A stretch of DNA of 64,000 nucleotides from Actinacidiphila cocklensis. GTDB taxonomy: Bacteria; Actinomycetota; Actinomycetes; Streptomycetales; Streptomycetaceae. A model generated the notes under the pieces. The model was not told the DNA's origin and searched no databases. It saw only the letters and a program-made list of their open reading frames with translations. How positions within the stretch are numbered: the stretch's first letter is position 1; the number at the start of each line of letters is the position of its first letter. Of the stretch, positions 16,182 to 24,705 are shown one piece after another. The DNA is taken from assembly GCF_907177275.1 (NCBI RefSeq), contig NZ_CAJSLV010000114.1, positions 1-64,000 on the forward strand, read 5' to 3'. Both the position numbers and the translations under genes were made by a program.

Positions 16182-17174
16182 TCAGCAGGCCGCCCCGGCC
16201 GGTTGCAGGTCGGATGCGATCAGCGCGGCTCCTATCAGCCCCGCGTCGGCACGCAGTGCGGCCACCTCGATGCGGACTCCGGCGGCGAACGGCAGCACCG
16301 CGTAGGACGCCAGGTGCCGGCGCAGCGGGGGGAAGAGCACGTCGTGGGCCTCGGCGACACCGCCGCCGATGACGGCCACCTCGATCTCCACCAGGGTCGC
16401 CACCGCCGCGACGGCCGCGGCCAGCGCCCGCGCGGAGGTGTCGAAGGACGCCAGGGCGATGGCGTCGCCGGCGCGGGCGTCCGCCGCGAGGGCGGCGCCG
16501 TCGGGCTCACCTGCGGGCCGCCACCCGTTCTGCAGCGCCCGCCGGGTCAGGGACGTACCGCTGGCCAGCTGCTCGACGCAGCCGCGGGCGCCGCATGGGC
16601 AGGGGTCACCGAGCAGGTCGACGGTGATGTGCCCGAGGTGGCCGGCGTTGCCGGTCGGGCCGTTGCGGACGGCGCCGTCCATGACCAGGCCCGCGCCCAC
16701 TCCGGTGGACACCACCATGCACAGCGCGTCCCGGCAGCCGCGGGCGGCGCCGAGCCGGTGCTCGGCCGCCGTCATGGCGACCGCGTCGCCGCACAGCACC
16801 ACCGGCAGCCCGGCGGCCTGCGGCAGCTCCCGCACCCTGTCCACCAGCGGAAAGCCCCGCCATCCCGGGATGTTGACCGGGCTCACCAGGCCCCGGGCGA
16901 TGTCGACGGGACCCGCGCTGGCGATGCCCAGCGAGCTCACGCGGCCCCACTGCGGCAGCGCGGCCAGCTGTTCCAGGACTTCCCGGACGGCGGTGAACAC
17001 GTCCTCGGGCCCGCCGCCGGGCGGGGTCGGCCGCTGAGCGCGGTGCAGGACGGTTCCGCCGGCGTCGAGCACGGCCCCGGCGATCTTGGTGCCGCCGATG
17101 TCGACGGCGGCCAGGAGCCGGCCGCCGGCCGGTGGCCGGGAGGCATGCGATGCCTCGGGAGCGCTGGTGACCAT
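16182..17174 (-). CDS. ROK-family sugar kinase
   Basis: A 330-residue kinase. The phosphate-binding motif is AAVDIGGTKIAGAVLD near residue 22, the catalytic Asp region is LCGDAVAM, and the ROK zinc motif is CPCGARGCVEQ. No DNA-binding N terminus is present, so it is an enzyme rather than a ROK repressor. It probably phosphorylates mannose or glucose released inside the cell. ATG 17174 has GGAGA upstream. A pair of CGTTTAA/CGTTTTA half-sites overlaps its promoter. Confidence 0.92.
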   Translation of the reverse strand: MVTSAPEASHASRPPAGGRLLAAVDIGGTKIAGAVLDAGGTVLHRAQRPTPPGGGPEDVFTAVREVLEQLAALPQWGRVSSLGIASAGPVDIARGLVSPVNIPGWRGFPLVDRVRELPQAAGLPVVLCGDAVAMTAAEHRLGAARGCRDALCMVVSTGVGAGLVMDGAVRNGPTGNAGHLGHITVDLLGDPCPCGARGCVEQLASGTSLTRRALQNGWRPAGEPDGAALAADARAGDAIALASFDTSARALAAAVAAVATLVEIEVAVIGGGVAEAHDVLFPPLRRHLASYAVLPFAAGVRIEVAALRADAGLIGAALIASDLQPAGAAC

Positions 17175-17241
17175 GACTGTTTCTCCGTCCGGATCAGGAG
17201 GGTGGGCGAGGAGGCGGTACGGTCGTGCGGGACGCGGCACC

Positions 17242-17260
17242 CGTTTAATGTAGCGTTTTA
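17242..17260 (-). promoter_or_regulatory. Double operator upstream of the ROK kinase
   Basis: Reverse strand: TAAAACG (17260-17254) followed by TTAAACG (17248-17242), 12 bp apart and flanking a possible -10 TACATT. The first copy also contains the stop codon of the upstream hydrolase. Confidence 0.6.
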
Positions 17261-17958
17261 GGTCCAGCCGGACAGCGCGGCCATGAACCCGGGGAAGTCG
17301 TCGCGGTGGACGGAGTGCCCCGTGCCGGGCACCGTACGCACCACGAACCCCGTGACCGCAACTGCCGCTGCTGCTGCGGCGGGACGCGCTCGCTGGGGTC
17401 GGCGAGCAGCACCAGCGACGGTGTGAGTGCGGACTCCGGAAGGCCGGGCGGCGGTTCCAGCACCGCCAGCGTGTCCGGGTCCCACACCGCCAGGCACCGC
17501 ACCTCGTCGTCGACGGCCGCGTCCTCCCAGCGGGGGTTGGCGGTCCGGATCTCCTCCCGCGTGGCGTGCTTGTAGGCGCGTGCCGGTGCCAGGTCATGGG
17601 GCTCGCTGCGCCACGCGGGGTCGCTGTAGACGGCCCGGCCGACCGTCAGACCCCGGGAGATCGCCCGTTCCAGCACCAGCGCGCCCAGCGAGTGCCCGAT
17701 CGCCAGGTCCGCGCCGCCGGGGCAGGCGGCGGCCACGGCGCGGGCCATGTCCCCCAGCCGGTAGCGGCGGCCGCCGTCCGGGCCGGCCGCACGGAAGCTG
17801 CCCCCGTGGCCCGGCAGGTCGAGCCCCCGCACGTGGTAGCCCCGGTCGGCCAGCGCGGGGCCGACCCGGCGCCAGGTGCTGTGGTCGGCCATCATGCCGT
17901 GCACCAGCAGCGCCACCCGGCCGCCGGCGGCGCCCCAGGTGCGAGTCGCCAGTTCCAT
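17258..17958 (-). pseudogene. Alpha/beta hydrolase interrupted by a frameshift
   Basis: From ATG 17958 (GGGAG upstream) the frame reads a canonical alpha/beta hydrolase: VALLVHGMMADHSTWRRV (oxyanion region) and nucleophile Ser in IGHSLGALV. After LVLLADPSERVPP the frame runs into a Gln/Arg/Ser-rich tail and on past the expected end. In another reading frame the reverse strand gives GFVVRTVPGTGHSVHRDDF and ends at a TAA at 17258; that stretch is the family's C-terminal strand, catalytic His and last helix. The shift lies in the CAG/CGG-rich run near 17360-17390. The 701-bp span is not a multiple of three. It may be a true pseudogene, a sequencing error or, less likely, a programmed shift. A TAAAACG operator overlaps its -10. 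Confidence 0.75.
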
Positions 17959-18019
17959 CGTCGTCTCCCGGTGTCGTGGGCAACAGGCCGGGCGGCAGCC
18001 CCCGGATCCGCCTCTTGAA

Positions 18020-18052
18020 CGTTTTATAGACGTAATGCCGGTGCGGCGTCTA
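18020..18052 (-). promoter_or_regulatory. Hydrolase promoter with overlapping TAAAACG operator
   Basis: Reverse strand: TAGACG (18052-18047), 18 bp, TATAAA (18028-18023), running directly into TAAAACGTTC (18026-18017). The operator covers the -10. Confidence 0.6.
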
Positions 18053-18210
18053 CCGTGAGCCGCAGACCGGCACTCACCGAATCCTCGGCCACCGTGCCGG
18101 ACCGCCGGGGCAGGCGGCGCTGCGACGCCCTGACGGGCACGGCTGGTTCGCCCCGCGGCGGGGTGTCGGGTCGAGTGCCTTGCGCCCGGGTTCATGTCGG
18201 GGCCTGGTCG

Positions 18211-18222
18211 TAAAACGTTCCA
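18211..18222 (+). promoter_or_regulatory. TAAAACG operator upstream of lacI
   Basis: TCG-TAAAACGTTCCA, the best match to the local consensus, about 200 bp before the LacI-type gene. The rest of the 461-bp gap 17959-18419 shows no gene. Confidence 0.55.
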
Positions 18223-18419
18223 CCAGATCCCCTGGTGAGAGCGGCGCACCCATGCGCAAGGCCGCAGGCCGGCAGCGTCGCGCGGCCGTGGTGCTCCCCC
18301 CGGCCGGAGGCTATTGTGGGCGTCGTCGTATCGGTCCAGCACAGTGGGGTCGCGGGTACTCGCGCGCTCTACCGGTCGCGGCGCGGTACTCCGGCAACGA
18401 CGTGAAGGTGGACTTCCTG

Positions 18420-19469
18420 ATGGCTCGCACGACAGCGTCGGGGGAGGGCCGCAAGGCCACGATCAAGGACGTGGCCAAGCTCGCCGGGGTGTCGCCCTCC
18501 GCCGTCACCATCGCGGTCCACGACAAGCCGGGCGTCTCCTCGAAGACCAAGGAGCGCATCCTGCAGGCCGCCCGCGACCTGGGCTGGAGCCCCAACCAGG
18601 CAGCGCAGTCGCTGTCGGGGCGCGCGGTGCACACCGTCGGCCTGGCCATCGCCCGGCCGGCCCGGATGCTGGGCCTGGAACCGTTCTACATGGAGTTCAT
18701 CTCCGGCATCGAGAGCGTGCTGTCCCGGCACTCCTGCTCGCTGCTGCTGCGCCTGGTGGAGCCCGAGGAGGAGATCGAGGTCCAGCGCGGGTGGTGGCAG
18801 GGCAACCGGATCAACGGCTCGATCCTCGTCGACCTGCGGACCGACGATCCGCGTATCCCGGTGCTCTCGGGCATCGGCCTGCCGGCCGTCGTGGTCGGGC
18901 ACCCGTCACTGGCCGGCCCCTTCACCTCGGTGTGGACCGACGACGCCGCGGCGACCGCGGAGGCCGTCCAGTACCTGGCGGCGCTCGGCCACCGCAGGAT
19001 CGCCCGGGTCAGCGGCCCGGAGGAGCTGGGCCACAGCGCCATCCGCAGCAAGGCGTTCGGCGAGACCGCGCAGCAACTCGGCCTGACCGCCCGCACGGTG
19101 GTCGCCGACTTCTCCGCCGACCAGGGCAGCCGCGCCTGCCGCTCGCTGCTGCTGTCCCCGGAGCGCCCGACGGCGATCGTGTTCGACAACGACCTCATGG
19201 CGGTCACCGCGCTCGGCGTGATCGCGGAGTTCGGCCTCTCCGTGCCGCACGACCTGTCGGTGCTGGCCTGGGACGACTCCCTGCTGTGCCAGCTGACCCG
19301 GCCCACCCTCTCGGCCATGCAGCACGACATCTTCTCCTTCGGCGCCGATGTCACCGAGACCCTCTTCGATGTGATGGCGCACCGCGAGGCGGTCTCCCAC
19401 GCAGCCCAGGTCCCCAGCCTGGTCCCGCGCGGATCGACGGCGCCGCCCCCGGCCGGCCAGCGCCGCTGA
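18420..19469 (+). CDS. LacI-family transcriptional regulator (proposed mannan-regulon repressor)
   Basis: A 349-residue regulator with the LacI helix-turn-helix at residues 14-60 (ATIKDVAKLAGVSPSAVTIA) and hinge helix (NQAAQSLSGRAV), then a periplasmic-binding-protein-like sensor domain. ATG 18420 follows AAGGTGGA; the frame is open upstream but that part overlaps regulatory DNA. LacI proteins bind short palindromes with a central CG. TAAAACGTT-type sites occur upstream of this gene, the hydrolase, the kinase, manD and the mannanases, so it is the natural candidate regulator, probably released by a manno-oligosaccharide or a phosphosugar. The ligand is inference. Confidence 0.92.
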   Translation: MARTTASGEGRKATIKDVAKLAGVSPSAVTIAVHDKPGVSSKTKERILQAARDLGWSPNQAAQSLSGRAVHTVGLAIARPARMLGLEPFYMEFISGIESVLSRHSCSLLLRLVEPEEEIEVQRGWWQGNRINGSILVDLRTDDPRIPVLSGIGLPAVVVGHPSLAGPFTSVWTDDAAATAEAVQYLAALGHRRIARVSGPEELGHSAIRSKAFGETAQQLGLTARTVVADFSADQGSRACRSLLLSPERPTAIVFDNDLMAVTALGVIAEFGLSVPHDLSVLAWDDSLLCQLTRPTLSAMQHDIFSFGADVTETLFDVMAHREAVSHAAQVPSLVPRGSTAPPPAGQRR

Positions 19470-19509
19470 GGCGGTACGGGGCAGTACGGAGGTCGGTCCC
19501 CGTACCGCC
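19470..19509. terminator. Bidirectional terminator hairpin
   Basis: 12-bp perfect stem GGCGGTACGGGG / CCCCGTACCGCC with a 16-nt loop, immediately after lacI and before the convergent GH3 gene end. Confidence 0.7.
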
Positions 19510-19541
19510 CCGCTCCGGGCGGAGGTGCGGAGGTGCGGAGG

Positions 19542-22500
19542 TCAGGAGGTCAGGTTGACCTCCGCGATCGACCACCAGCTGGTGGACGTGCCGGTCTGGA
19601 CGACCTTGACGTAACGGGCCGTCGTCGCCGGGAAGTTCGCCGTCACCTGGGCGGCGGTCCCGGTGCCGGTGGCCACCGCGCTGCCGAAGTTCGTGCCGTC
19701 GGTGGAGGTGAGGACCTGGTAGCCGCGGGCGTAGTCGGCCGCGCTGCCCGCCGAGTCCATCGTCAGCTTGGAGAAGGTCCGCGCCGCGCCCAGGTCGAGG
19801 GTGAAGGACTGCCCGTTCGCCATCGGGACGCCGGTGCTCCAGCGGGTTGCCGTGCTGCCGTCGAGCATGTTCGCCGGCACGTCCCCGCCGCCGCTCGACG
19901 ACCCGGTCGCCGTCCAGCCGGTCCTGGGCAGGACGGTGCCCGTGCCGCCCGTTCCACCGGTGCTGCCGTCGGTGAAGACGTTCAGCTCCGCGATCGACCA
20001 CCAGCTGGTGGAGGTGCCGGTCTGGACGACCTTGACGTAACGGGCCGTCGTGGCGGGGAAGTTCGCCGTCACCTGGGCGGCGGTCCCGGTGCCGGTGGCC
20101 ACCGCGCTGCCGAAGTTCGTGCCGTCGGTGGAGGTGAGGACCTGGTAGCCGCGGGCGTAGTCGGCCGTGCTGCCCGCCGAGTCCATGACCACCCGGTCGA
20201 TGCTCCTGGCCGCCCCCAGGTCGAGGGTGAAGGACTGCCCGTTCGCCATCGGAGCGCCGGTGCTCCAGCGGGTTGCCGTGCTGCCGTCGAACATGTTCGC
20301 CGGGACGTCGCCGCCGCTGCTGGAGGTTGCGGTCGCCGTCCAGCCGGTGCGCGGCAGGGCCGTCTGCGTACCGCCGCCCGTACCGCCGGCGATCGTGGTG
20401 CTGCCGGTGAGCCGGATGTCGCGCGACGAGGAGCCGACGTAGACGCTGTTGGTGCCGGCCGCGTCGGTCCAGCCGTTGTTCCAGTACTGGAAGCTGCGCG
20501 CGTCCAGGGTGATCGCCACGTGCTGGGTCTGCCCGGGGTTGAGGGTGATCCGGGTGAAGCCGCGCAGGTTCTTCGGCGGTTCACCGGTCGTGGCGGGCTG
20601 GCCCACGTAGACCTGCGGCACCTCGGCCCCGGCCCGCGAGCCGCTGTTGGTGACGTCGAAGCCGACCGCCACGTTGCCTGCGCCGTCGGGCTGCCCGACG
20701 GTCAGGTTCGCGTAGGAGAAGGTGGTGTACGACAGCCCGAAGCCGAACGGGAACATCGGCGCGATGTTCTGGCTGTCGTACCAGCGGTAGCCGACCTTGA
20801 GCCCCTCGGAGTACTGCACCTGCCCGTTCTGGCCGGGCCACTGGGCCGCGGAGGTGGTCGGCCCCTGCGACAGGGCCGTCGGGAAGGTCACCGGGAGCTT
20901 GCCGCTGAAGTTCGTGTCGCCGAAGAGCAGCGACGCGATCGCGTTGCCGTCCTCCTGGCCCGGGTACCACGCCTCGACCACGCCCTTGACGGCGTTGACC
21001 CAGGGCATGGTGACGGCCGAGCCGCTGTTGACGACGACGACCGTGTTGGGGTTCGCCGCCGCCACGTCGGTGACGAGGGTGTTCTGCGCGGACGACAGGC
21101 CGATGCCGCTCAGGTCGCCGCCCTCGGACTCGAAGTTCGAGACGAACACGACGGCCAGCTTGGCCGCCCGCGCCGCCGCGACCGCCTGGTCGTGCGGCGA
21201 CTGGCCGGGGATCGACCAGCCGAGCGTGGCGTTGCTGGCGCCCGCGGCGTTGTAGTAGTCGACCTCGATGCTGACCGGCTGCCCTGCGGTCAGCGACACG
21301 CTGCCGGTGCGGGTGGTGCTGCCCTGGTTGAACCAGTTGTTGACGATCTGCTGCCCGTTGACGTACACCCGCGAGCCGTCGTCGCTGGTCAGCGACAGCT
21401 GGTAGGTGCCGGTGGCCGGCGGGTGCAGGGTGCCGGTCCACTTGGCCGACCAGTTCGCGGCGTTGACGCCGGGGGCTGGTGACGCGCCGCCCCACACGTT
21501 GTCGACGGCGGACTCGTTGCGGGTGACCACCGGGGTGCCGGTCAGGCCGGTGTTGTTGTAGTACGACGCGGTGAGCCCCGCGCCGCTGCCCGAACTCGGC
21601 GTCAGGTACGCGCTGCCCAGCGGCGGGAGCGCCCCGTCGGCGGCCGCGGTGCCCTGCGAGTAGCTGACGTTCACGCCGCTGCCGGCCCGGTCCTTGATGC
21701 CCTGGTAGGGCGTGACCAGGTAAGAGGCGTTGACCGCCGCGCTCCCGCCGCCCTGCGCCATGGCGTGGGTGCCCGCGTCGTCGCCGATCACGGCGATCGA
21801 GTCGGTGCCTCCCGCCACCGGCAGGACCGGGCCGCTGTTCTTCAGCAGCACCGCCCCCTCCTGCGCGACCTGCTTCGCGGTGGCGTTGTGCGCGGCGCTG
21901 GTCACCACCGCGCCCGCACTGCCGGACTGCGTGCGGTCGAAGAGGCCCGCCTTGAACATCGAGGTCAGGATGCGGCGGACGTGGTCGTCGATCGTCGCCT
22001 GCGACACCTGGCCGCCTGCGACCGCGGTGGTCAGCGCCGAGCCGTAGTAGTCGCTGCCCGGCATCTCCATGTCCAGGCCGTTGTCGGCCGACGCGACGGT
22101 GGAGTGGGTGGCGCCCCAGTCGGAGGTGACGAACCCGGTGAAGCCCATGTCGCCCTTGAGGACGGTGTTCTGCAACTGGCCGTTCTCGCAGGCGAAGGCG
22201 CCGTTGACGGCGGAGTAGGAGCACATCGCCGAGTCGGCGCCGCCCTGCTTGACCGACGTCTCGAACGCCGGCAGGTAGATCTCCCGCTCGGTGCGGTCCG
22301 AGACGATCGCGTTGTCGGTGATGTTGTTGCGGTTGGTCTCCTGGTTGTAGACCGCGTAGTGCTTGACCTGCGCCATCGGTCCCTGGCTCTGGATGCCCTG
22401 GATGTCGGCGGCGCCCATCTGCCCGGCGAGGTAGGGGTCCTCGCCGAAGGACTCGAAGGCCCGTCCCCACTGCGGGTCGCGCACGATGTTGATGGTCGGG

Positions 22501-22976
22501 GCCAGCACCACGTTGGTGCCCTTGCCCCACTGCTCGGAGCCGAGCACCTGGCCGTACTGGTTCATCAGCGCGGTGTCCCAGCTCGCGGCGCCCGCGACCG
22601 GGGCCGGCAGCTGGGTGACGTCGGTGAACCCGTCGCCGGCGCCGACCGGGCCGTCCTGCAGGCGCAGCGCCGGTATCCCGAGGCGGGAGTTGGCGTCGAC
22701 GCAGCCGGCGTAGCCGCATCCCTGGCCGCCGTGCATCATGGCCAGCTTCTCGGTCTGGGTCATCGCCGCGAGCAGTTCGTTGGCGCGGTCCAGCGGGGCC
22801 TGCGCGGCGTTCGTCCACGGCTGGTCCGCGGCGGCGGCCTGCCCGGTGACGGCGGCGACGCCGGTCGACAGGACCAGGGCGACCGCGGCCGCCAGGACCT
22901 CCACGGTGCGCCGGCGGCCCTGCGGACGGCGCCGGCGGGACCGGAAGCGCTGGGCGGGGCTGGGCGGGGCGTTCAT
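19542..22976 (-). CDS. Secreted GH3 beta-glycosidase with PA14 insert and two C-terminal discoidin (F5/8C) domains
   Basis: An 1144-residue exported enzyme. Long basic N terminus and hydrophobic signal (EVLAAAVALVLSTGVAAV). GH3 barrel with substrate-binding KHYAVYNQE and nucleophile Asp in GFVTSDWGA (Asp286). A PA14 domain, about 465-560, is inserted in the GH3 C-terminal domain. A fibronectin-III-like domain lies near 730-810. Two discoidin modules follow, about 860-1000 and 1005-1144. It could remove terminal glucose from glucomannan oligosaccharides, though GH3 members also act on xylosides and other sugars. Its upstream palindrome differs from the TAAAACG sites, so it may have separate control. 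Confidence 0.92.
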   Translation of the reverse strand: MNAPPSPAQRFRSRRRRPQGRRRTVEVLAAAVALVLSTGVAAVTGQAAAADQPWTNAAQAPLDRANELLAAMTQTEKLAMMHGGQGCGYAGCVDANSRLGIPALRLQDGPVGAGDGFTDVTQLPAPVAGAASWDTALMNQYGQVLGSEQWGKGTNVVLAPTINIVRDPQWGRAFESFGEDPYLAGQMGAADIQGIQSQGPMAQVKHYAVYNQETNRNNITDNAIVSDRTEREIYLPAFETSVKQGGADSAMCSYSAVNGAFACENGQLQNTVLKGDMGFTGFVTSDWGATHSTVASADNGLDMEMPGSDYYGSALTTAVAGGQVSQATIDDHVRRILTSMFKAGLFDRTQSGSAGAVVTSAAHNATAKQVAQEGAVLLKNSGPVLPVAGGTDSIAVIGDDAGTHAMAQGGGSAAVNASYLVTPYQGIKDRAGSGVNVSYSQGTAAADGALPPLGSAYLTPSSGSGAGLTASYYNNTGLTGTPVVTRNESAVDNVWGGASPAPGVNAANWSAKWTGTLHPPATGTYQLSLTSDDGSRVYVNGQQIVNNWFNQGSTTRTGSVSLTAGQPVSIEVDYYNAAGASNATLGWSIPGQSPHDQAVAAARAAKLAVVFVSNFESEGGDLSGIGLSSAQNTLVTDVAAANPNTVVVVNSGSAVTMPWVNAVKGVVEAWYPGQEDGNAIASLLFGDTNFSGKLPVTFPTALSQGPTTSAAQWPGQNGQVQYSEGLKVGYRWYDSQNIAPMFPFGFGLSYTTFSYANLTVGQPDGAGNVAVGFDVTNSGSRAGAEVPQVYVGQPATTGEPPKNLRGFTRITLNPGQTQHVAITLDARSFQYWNNGWTDAAGTNSVYVGSSSRDIRLTGSTTIAGGTGGGTQTALPRTGWTATATSSSGGDVPANMFDGSTATRWSTGAPMANGQSFTLDLGAARSIDRVVMDSAGSTADYARGYQVLTSTDGTNFGSAVATGTGTAAQVTANFPATTARYVKVVQTGTSTSWWSIAELNVFTDGSTGGTGGTGTVLPRTGWTATGSSSGGGDVPANMLDGSTATRWSTGVPMANGQSFTLDLGAARTFSKLTMDSAGSAADYARGYQVLTSTDGTNFGSAVATGTGTAAQVTANFPATTARYVKVVQTGTSTSWWSIAEVNLTS
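19560..20364 (-). repeat. Tandem discoidin-module duplication, 426-bp period
   Basis: 19560-19938 and 19986-20364 are two nearly identical copies offset by exactly 426 bp (142 codons). Differences cluster near the middle of each module. Confidence 0.9.
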
Positions 22977-23102
22977 GCGTGCGCGCTCCGTTTCTGGTGA
23001 CGCGCCGCCCTGCGCGGGCGCGGGTCACCGTGAGCCCGGGCGGAACCGCGGGAGCCGTCCGTGCGGGCTGGTGGGGGGTGGGAACTCGACGGGCGAAGCA
23101 GG

Positions 23103-23158
23103 CGGGAGAGCGCTCTCCCGACGCTGACGAGACTCGCCCACGTGCGAGGCGGTGTCAA
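23103..23158 (-). promoter_or_regulatory. GH3 promoter and perfect 18-bp palindromic operator
   Basis: The palindrome CGGGAGAGCGCTCTCCCG (23103-23120) resembles CebR-type LacI operators (GGGAGCGCTCCC). It lies about 10 bp downstream of a possible reverse-strand promoter: TTGACA (23158-23153), 17 bp, GAGTCT (23135-23130). The 402-bp gap 22977-23378 holds nothing else recognisable. Confidence 0.65.
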
Positions 23159-23378
23159 GGATTCCGACCACTTCTTTCACGCCATGAACTAGCCCCGGGG
23201 CGCCGGGCGTTATCGGCTACCGCCCGTCGCGGCCCGGCAACGGAATGACCGCTTCCGTGCACGGTGTCGTCACAGACCGGGACGGCGCGTGAGGGGCGGG
23301 TGCCCGTGCCGCAGACTCGGCGTGCGTGCCCGCCCGCATCGACGCAGGGCCGCACAATGCCGACAACGGGGGAAGACC

Positions 23379-24056
23379 ATGAAGACCACCGCCCGCAAGA
23401 ACCACCGGAGTTCCAGAGCCCGGACGTCCTGCCTCCTGGGGGCCGCGGCGGCCGCAGCGCTGCTCGCGTCCACCGGATGCGGTCCGTCCGACGACGACGG
23501 ATCGGCCACCGCCGAACCCAAGGACACCCCGAGCGCGACGAGTCCGGCGAGCTCCACGTCCGCGCCGAGCCCGACCGCGACCGCCACCGGCAGCACCGGT
23601 GGAGACGACGGCAGCGGCAGCGGCGTCGCCGCGTGCACGGCCGGCTCGGTGTCGCTCTCCGCGACGAGCGCGGACGGCAAGGGCAAGAACGCCAGGCACA
23701 TCCTGCTGACCGTCGCCAACACCGGCGGCAAGAAGTGCACGGTCTACCACTACCCGTACCTGCGGTTCCCCGACGCCAGGGAGCCGGTCGCGGTGATCAA
23801 GGACAGCGCGGACGACCCCGTCACCCTGGCTCCGGGCGAGCAGGCGTACGCCGCTCTGCTGGCCAACGGTGGTGGCATGGACACGTACGACACGAAGACC
23901 GTGCCCCTCAGCCTCCAGGGACCCACCCCGGGCAGCAGGGCGACCGATCCGGTCGAGGTCGCCCTGCCCGGTACGGTCTCCTTCGACGACGGTGCGCAGG
24001 TCACCTACTGGACGACCGCCTCCGGCCTCGTCCTGCGCTTCATCATGTCGCACTGA
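23379..24056 (+). CDS. DUF4232-domain secreted protein or lipoprotein
   Basis: A 225-residue protein. The basic start and hydrophobic stretch end in LLASTGCG, a near-lipobox, followed by a long Ser/Thr/Pro-rich linker typical of surface-exposed actinobacterial proteins. The C-terminal half is a DUF4232 domain: VAACTAGSVSLSATSADG, then LLTVANTGGKKCTVYHYPYL, with the two conserved Cys. The function of the family is unknown. ATG 23379 is preceded by GGGGGAAG. A terminator hairpin follows. Confidence 0.88.
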   Translation: MKTTARKNHRSSRARTSCLLGAAAAAALLASTGCGPSDDDGSATAEPKDTPSATSPASSTSAPSPTATATGSTGGDDGSGSGVAACTAGSVSLSATSADGKGKNARHILLTVANTGGKKCTVYHYPYLRFPDAREPVAVIKDSADDPVTLAPGEQAYAALLANGGGMDTYDTKTVPLSLQGPTPGSRATDPVEVALPGTVSFDDGAQVTYWTTASGLVLRFIMSH

Positions 24057-24067
24057 CGGGCGGACGG

Positions 24068-24094
24068 GCGCCCCCCGACCCGGTCGGGGGGCGC
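24068..24094. terminator. Bidirectional terminator hairpin
   Basis: 11-bp stem GCGCCCCCCGA / TCGGGGGGCGC with a 5-nt loop, between the convergent DUF4232 and GlsB/YeaQ genes. Confidence 0.75.
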
Positions 24095-24099
24095 TCAGG

Positions 24100-24372
24100 T
24101 CAGCGGCGGGATCGTGAGTCGCCGAACAGCACCCGGTAGACGATCAGCAGCACCAGCGAGCCGGCGATGGCGGCCAGCCAGGTCTTGCCGTCGAAGAAGT
24201 CGTGCGGGATCGGCTTGTCCAGCAGCTTCGCCGACAGCCACCCGCCCAGCAGAGCGCCGACGAAACCGATCACCGTCGTCCCCACCAGGCCGCCGGGGTC
24301 GCGCCCCGGCAGGATGACCTTGGCGATGACGCCGGCGAGCAGTCCCAGAACGATCCAACCTATGATGCCCAT
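24100..24372 (-). CDS. GlsB/YeaQ/YmgE-family small membrane protein
   Basis: 90 residues with three hydrophobic segments. The family signature reads GIIGWIVLGLLAGVIAKVILPGRDPGG, followed by GLVGTTVIGFVGALLGGWL. These transglycosylase-associated proteins are small integral membrane proteins often linked to stress; their activity is unproven. The start follows GGAGG in the preceding sequence. Confidence 0.92.
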   Translation of the reverse strand: MGIIGWIVLGLLAGVIAKVILPGRDPGGLVGTTVIGFVGALLGGWLSAKLLDKPIPHDFFDGKTWLAAIAGSLVLLIVYRVLFGDSRSRR

Positions 24373-24433
24373 ATCGGCCTCCTGCCCCGGGCTTTCCGGG
24401 ACACGCCTGTTCGACTCGCGGGCAACGCGGCGG

Positions 24434-24622
24434 TCAGCGCCGCCGGTCGGTGTGCCGGTAGCCGAACGGCCCCGGCAGGTCCGCCGAGGTGGTGCGGCGC
24501 CCGGTGGTCGACCAGGTGCGGTGGGCGCCCTTGCGCCCGAGGGTGATGGACAGCGACTTGCGGTTCACGTTGACCCGGACGCCGGGCAGGATGTGGAACG
24601 ACTTGCGGAATGTCATCGGCAT
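24434..24622 (-). CDS. DUF4236-like small protein
   Basis: 62 residues: FRKSFHILPGVRVNVNRKSLSITLGRKGAH followed by a Thr-rich strand and LPGPFGYR. This is the compact DUF4236 pattern (FRKSF-x-PGV-x-LN-x-S). Function unknown; a beta-rich fold is predicted from the family. A GGGAGG lies about 7 nt upstream of the ATG. It sits just upstream of, and in the same direction as, the GlsB-type gene. Confidence 0.8.
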   Translation of the reverse strand: MPMTFRKSFHILPGVRVNVNRKSLSITLGRKGAHRTWSTTGRRTTSADLPGPFGYRHTDRRR

Positions 24623-24705
24623 GTGGTGGCCTCCCGAGGTTGTCGGGGGTCCGTCTGCCCGCCGCCGGGCCTTTCACCGCGGCGCCGACCCGAATTGACG
24701 GGATC

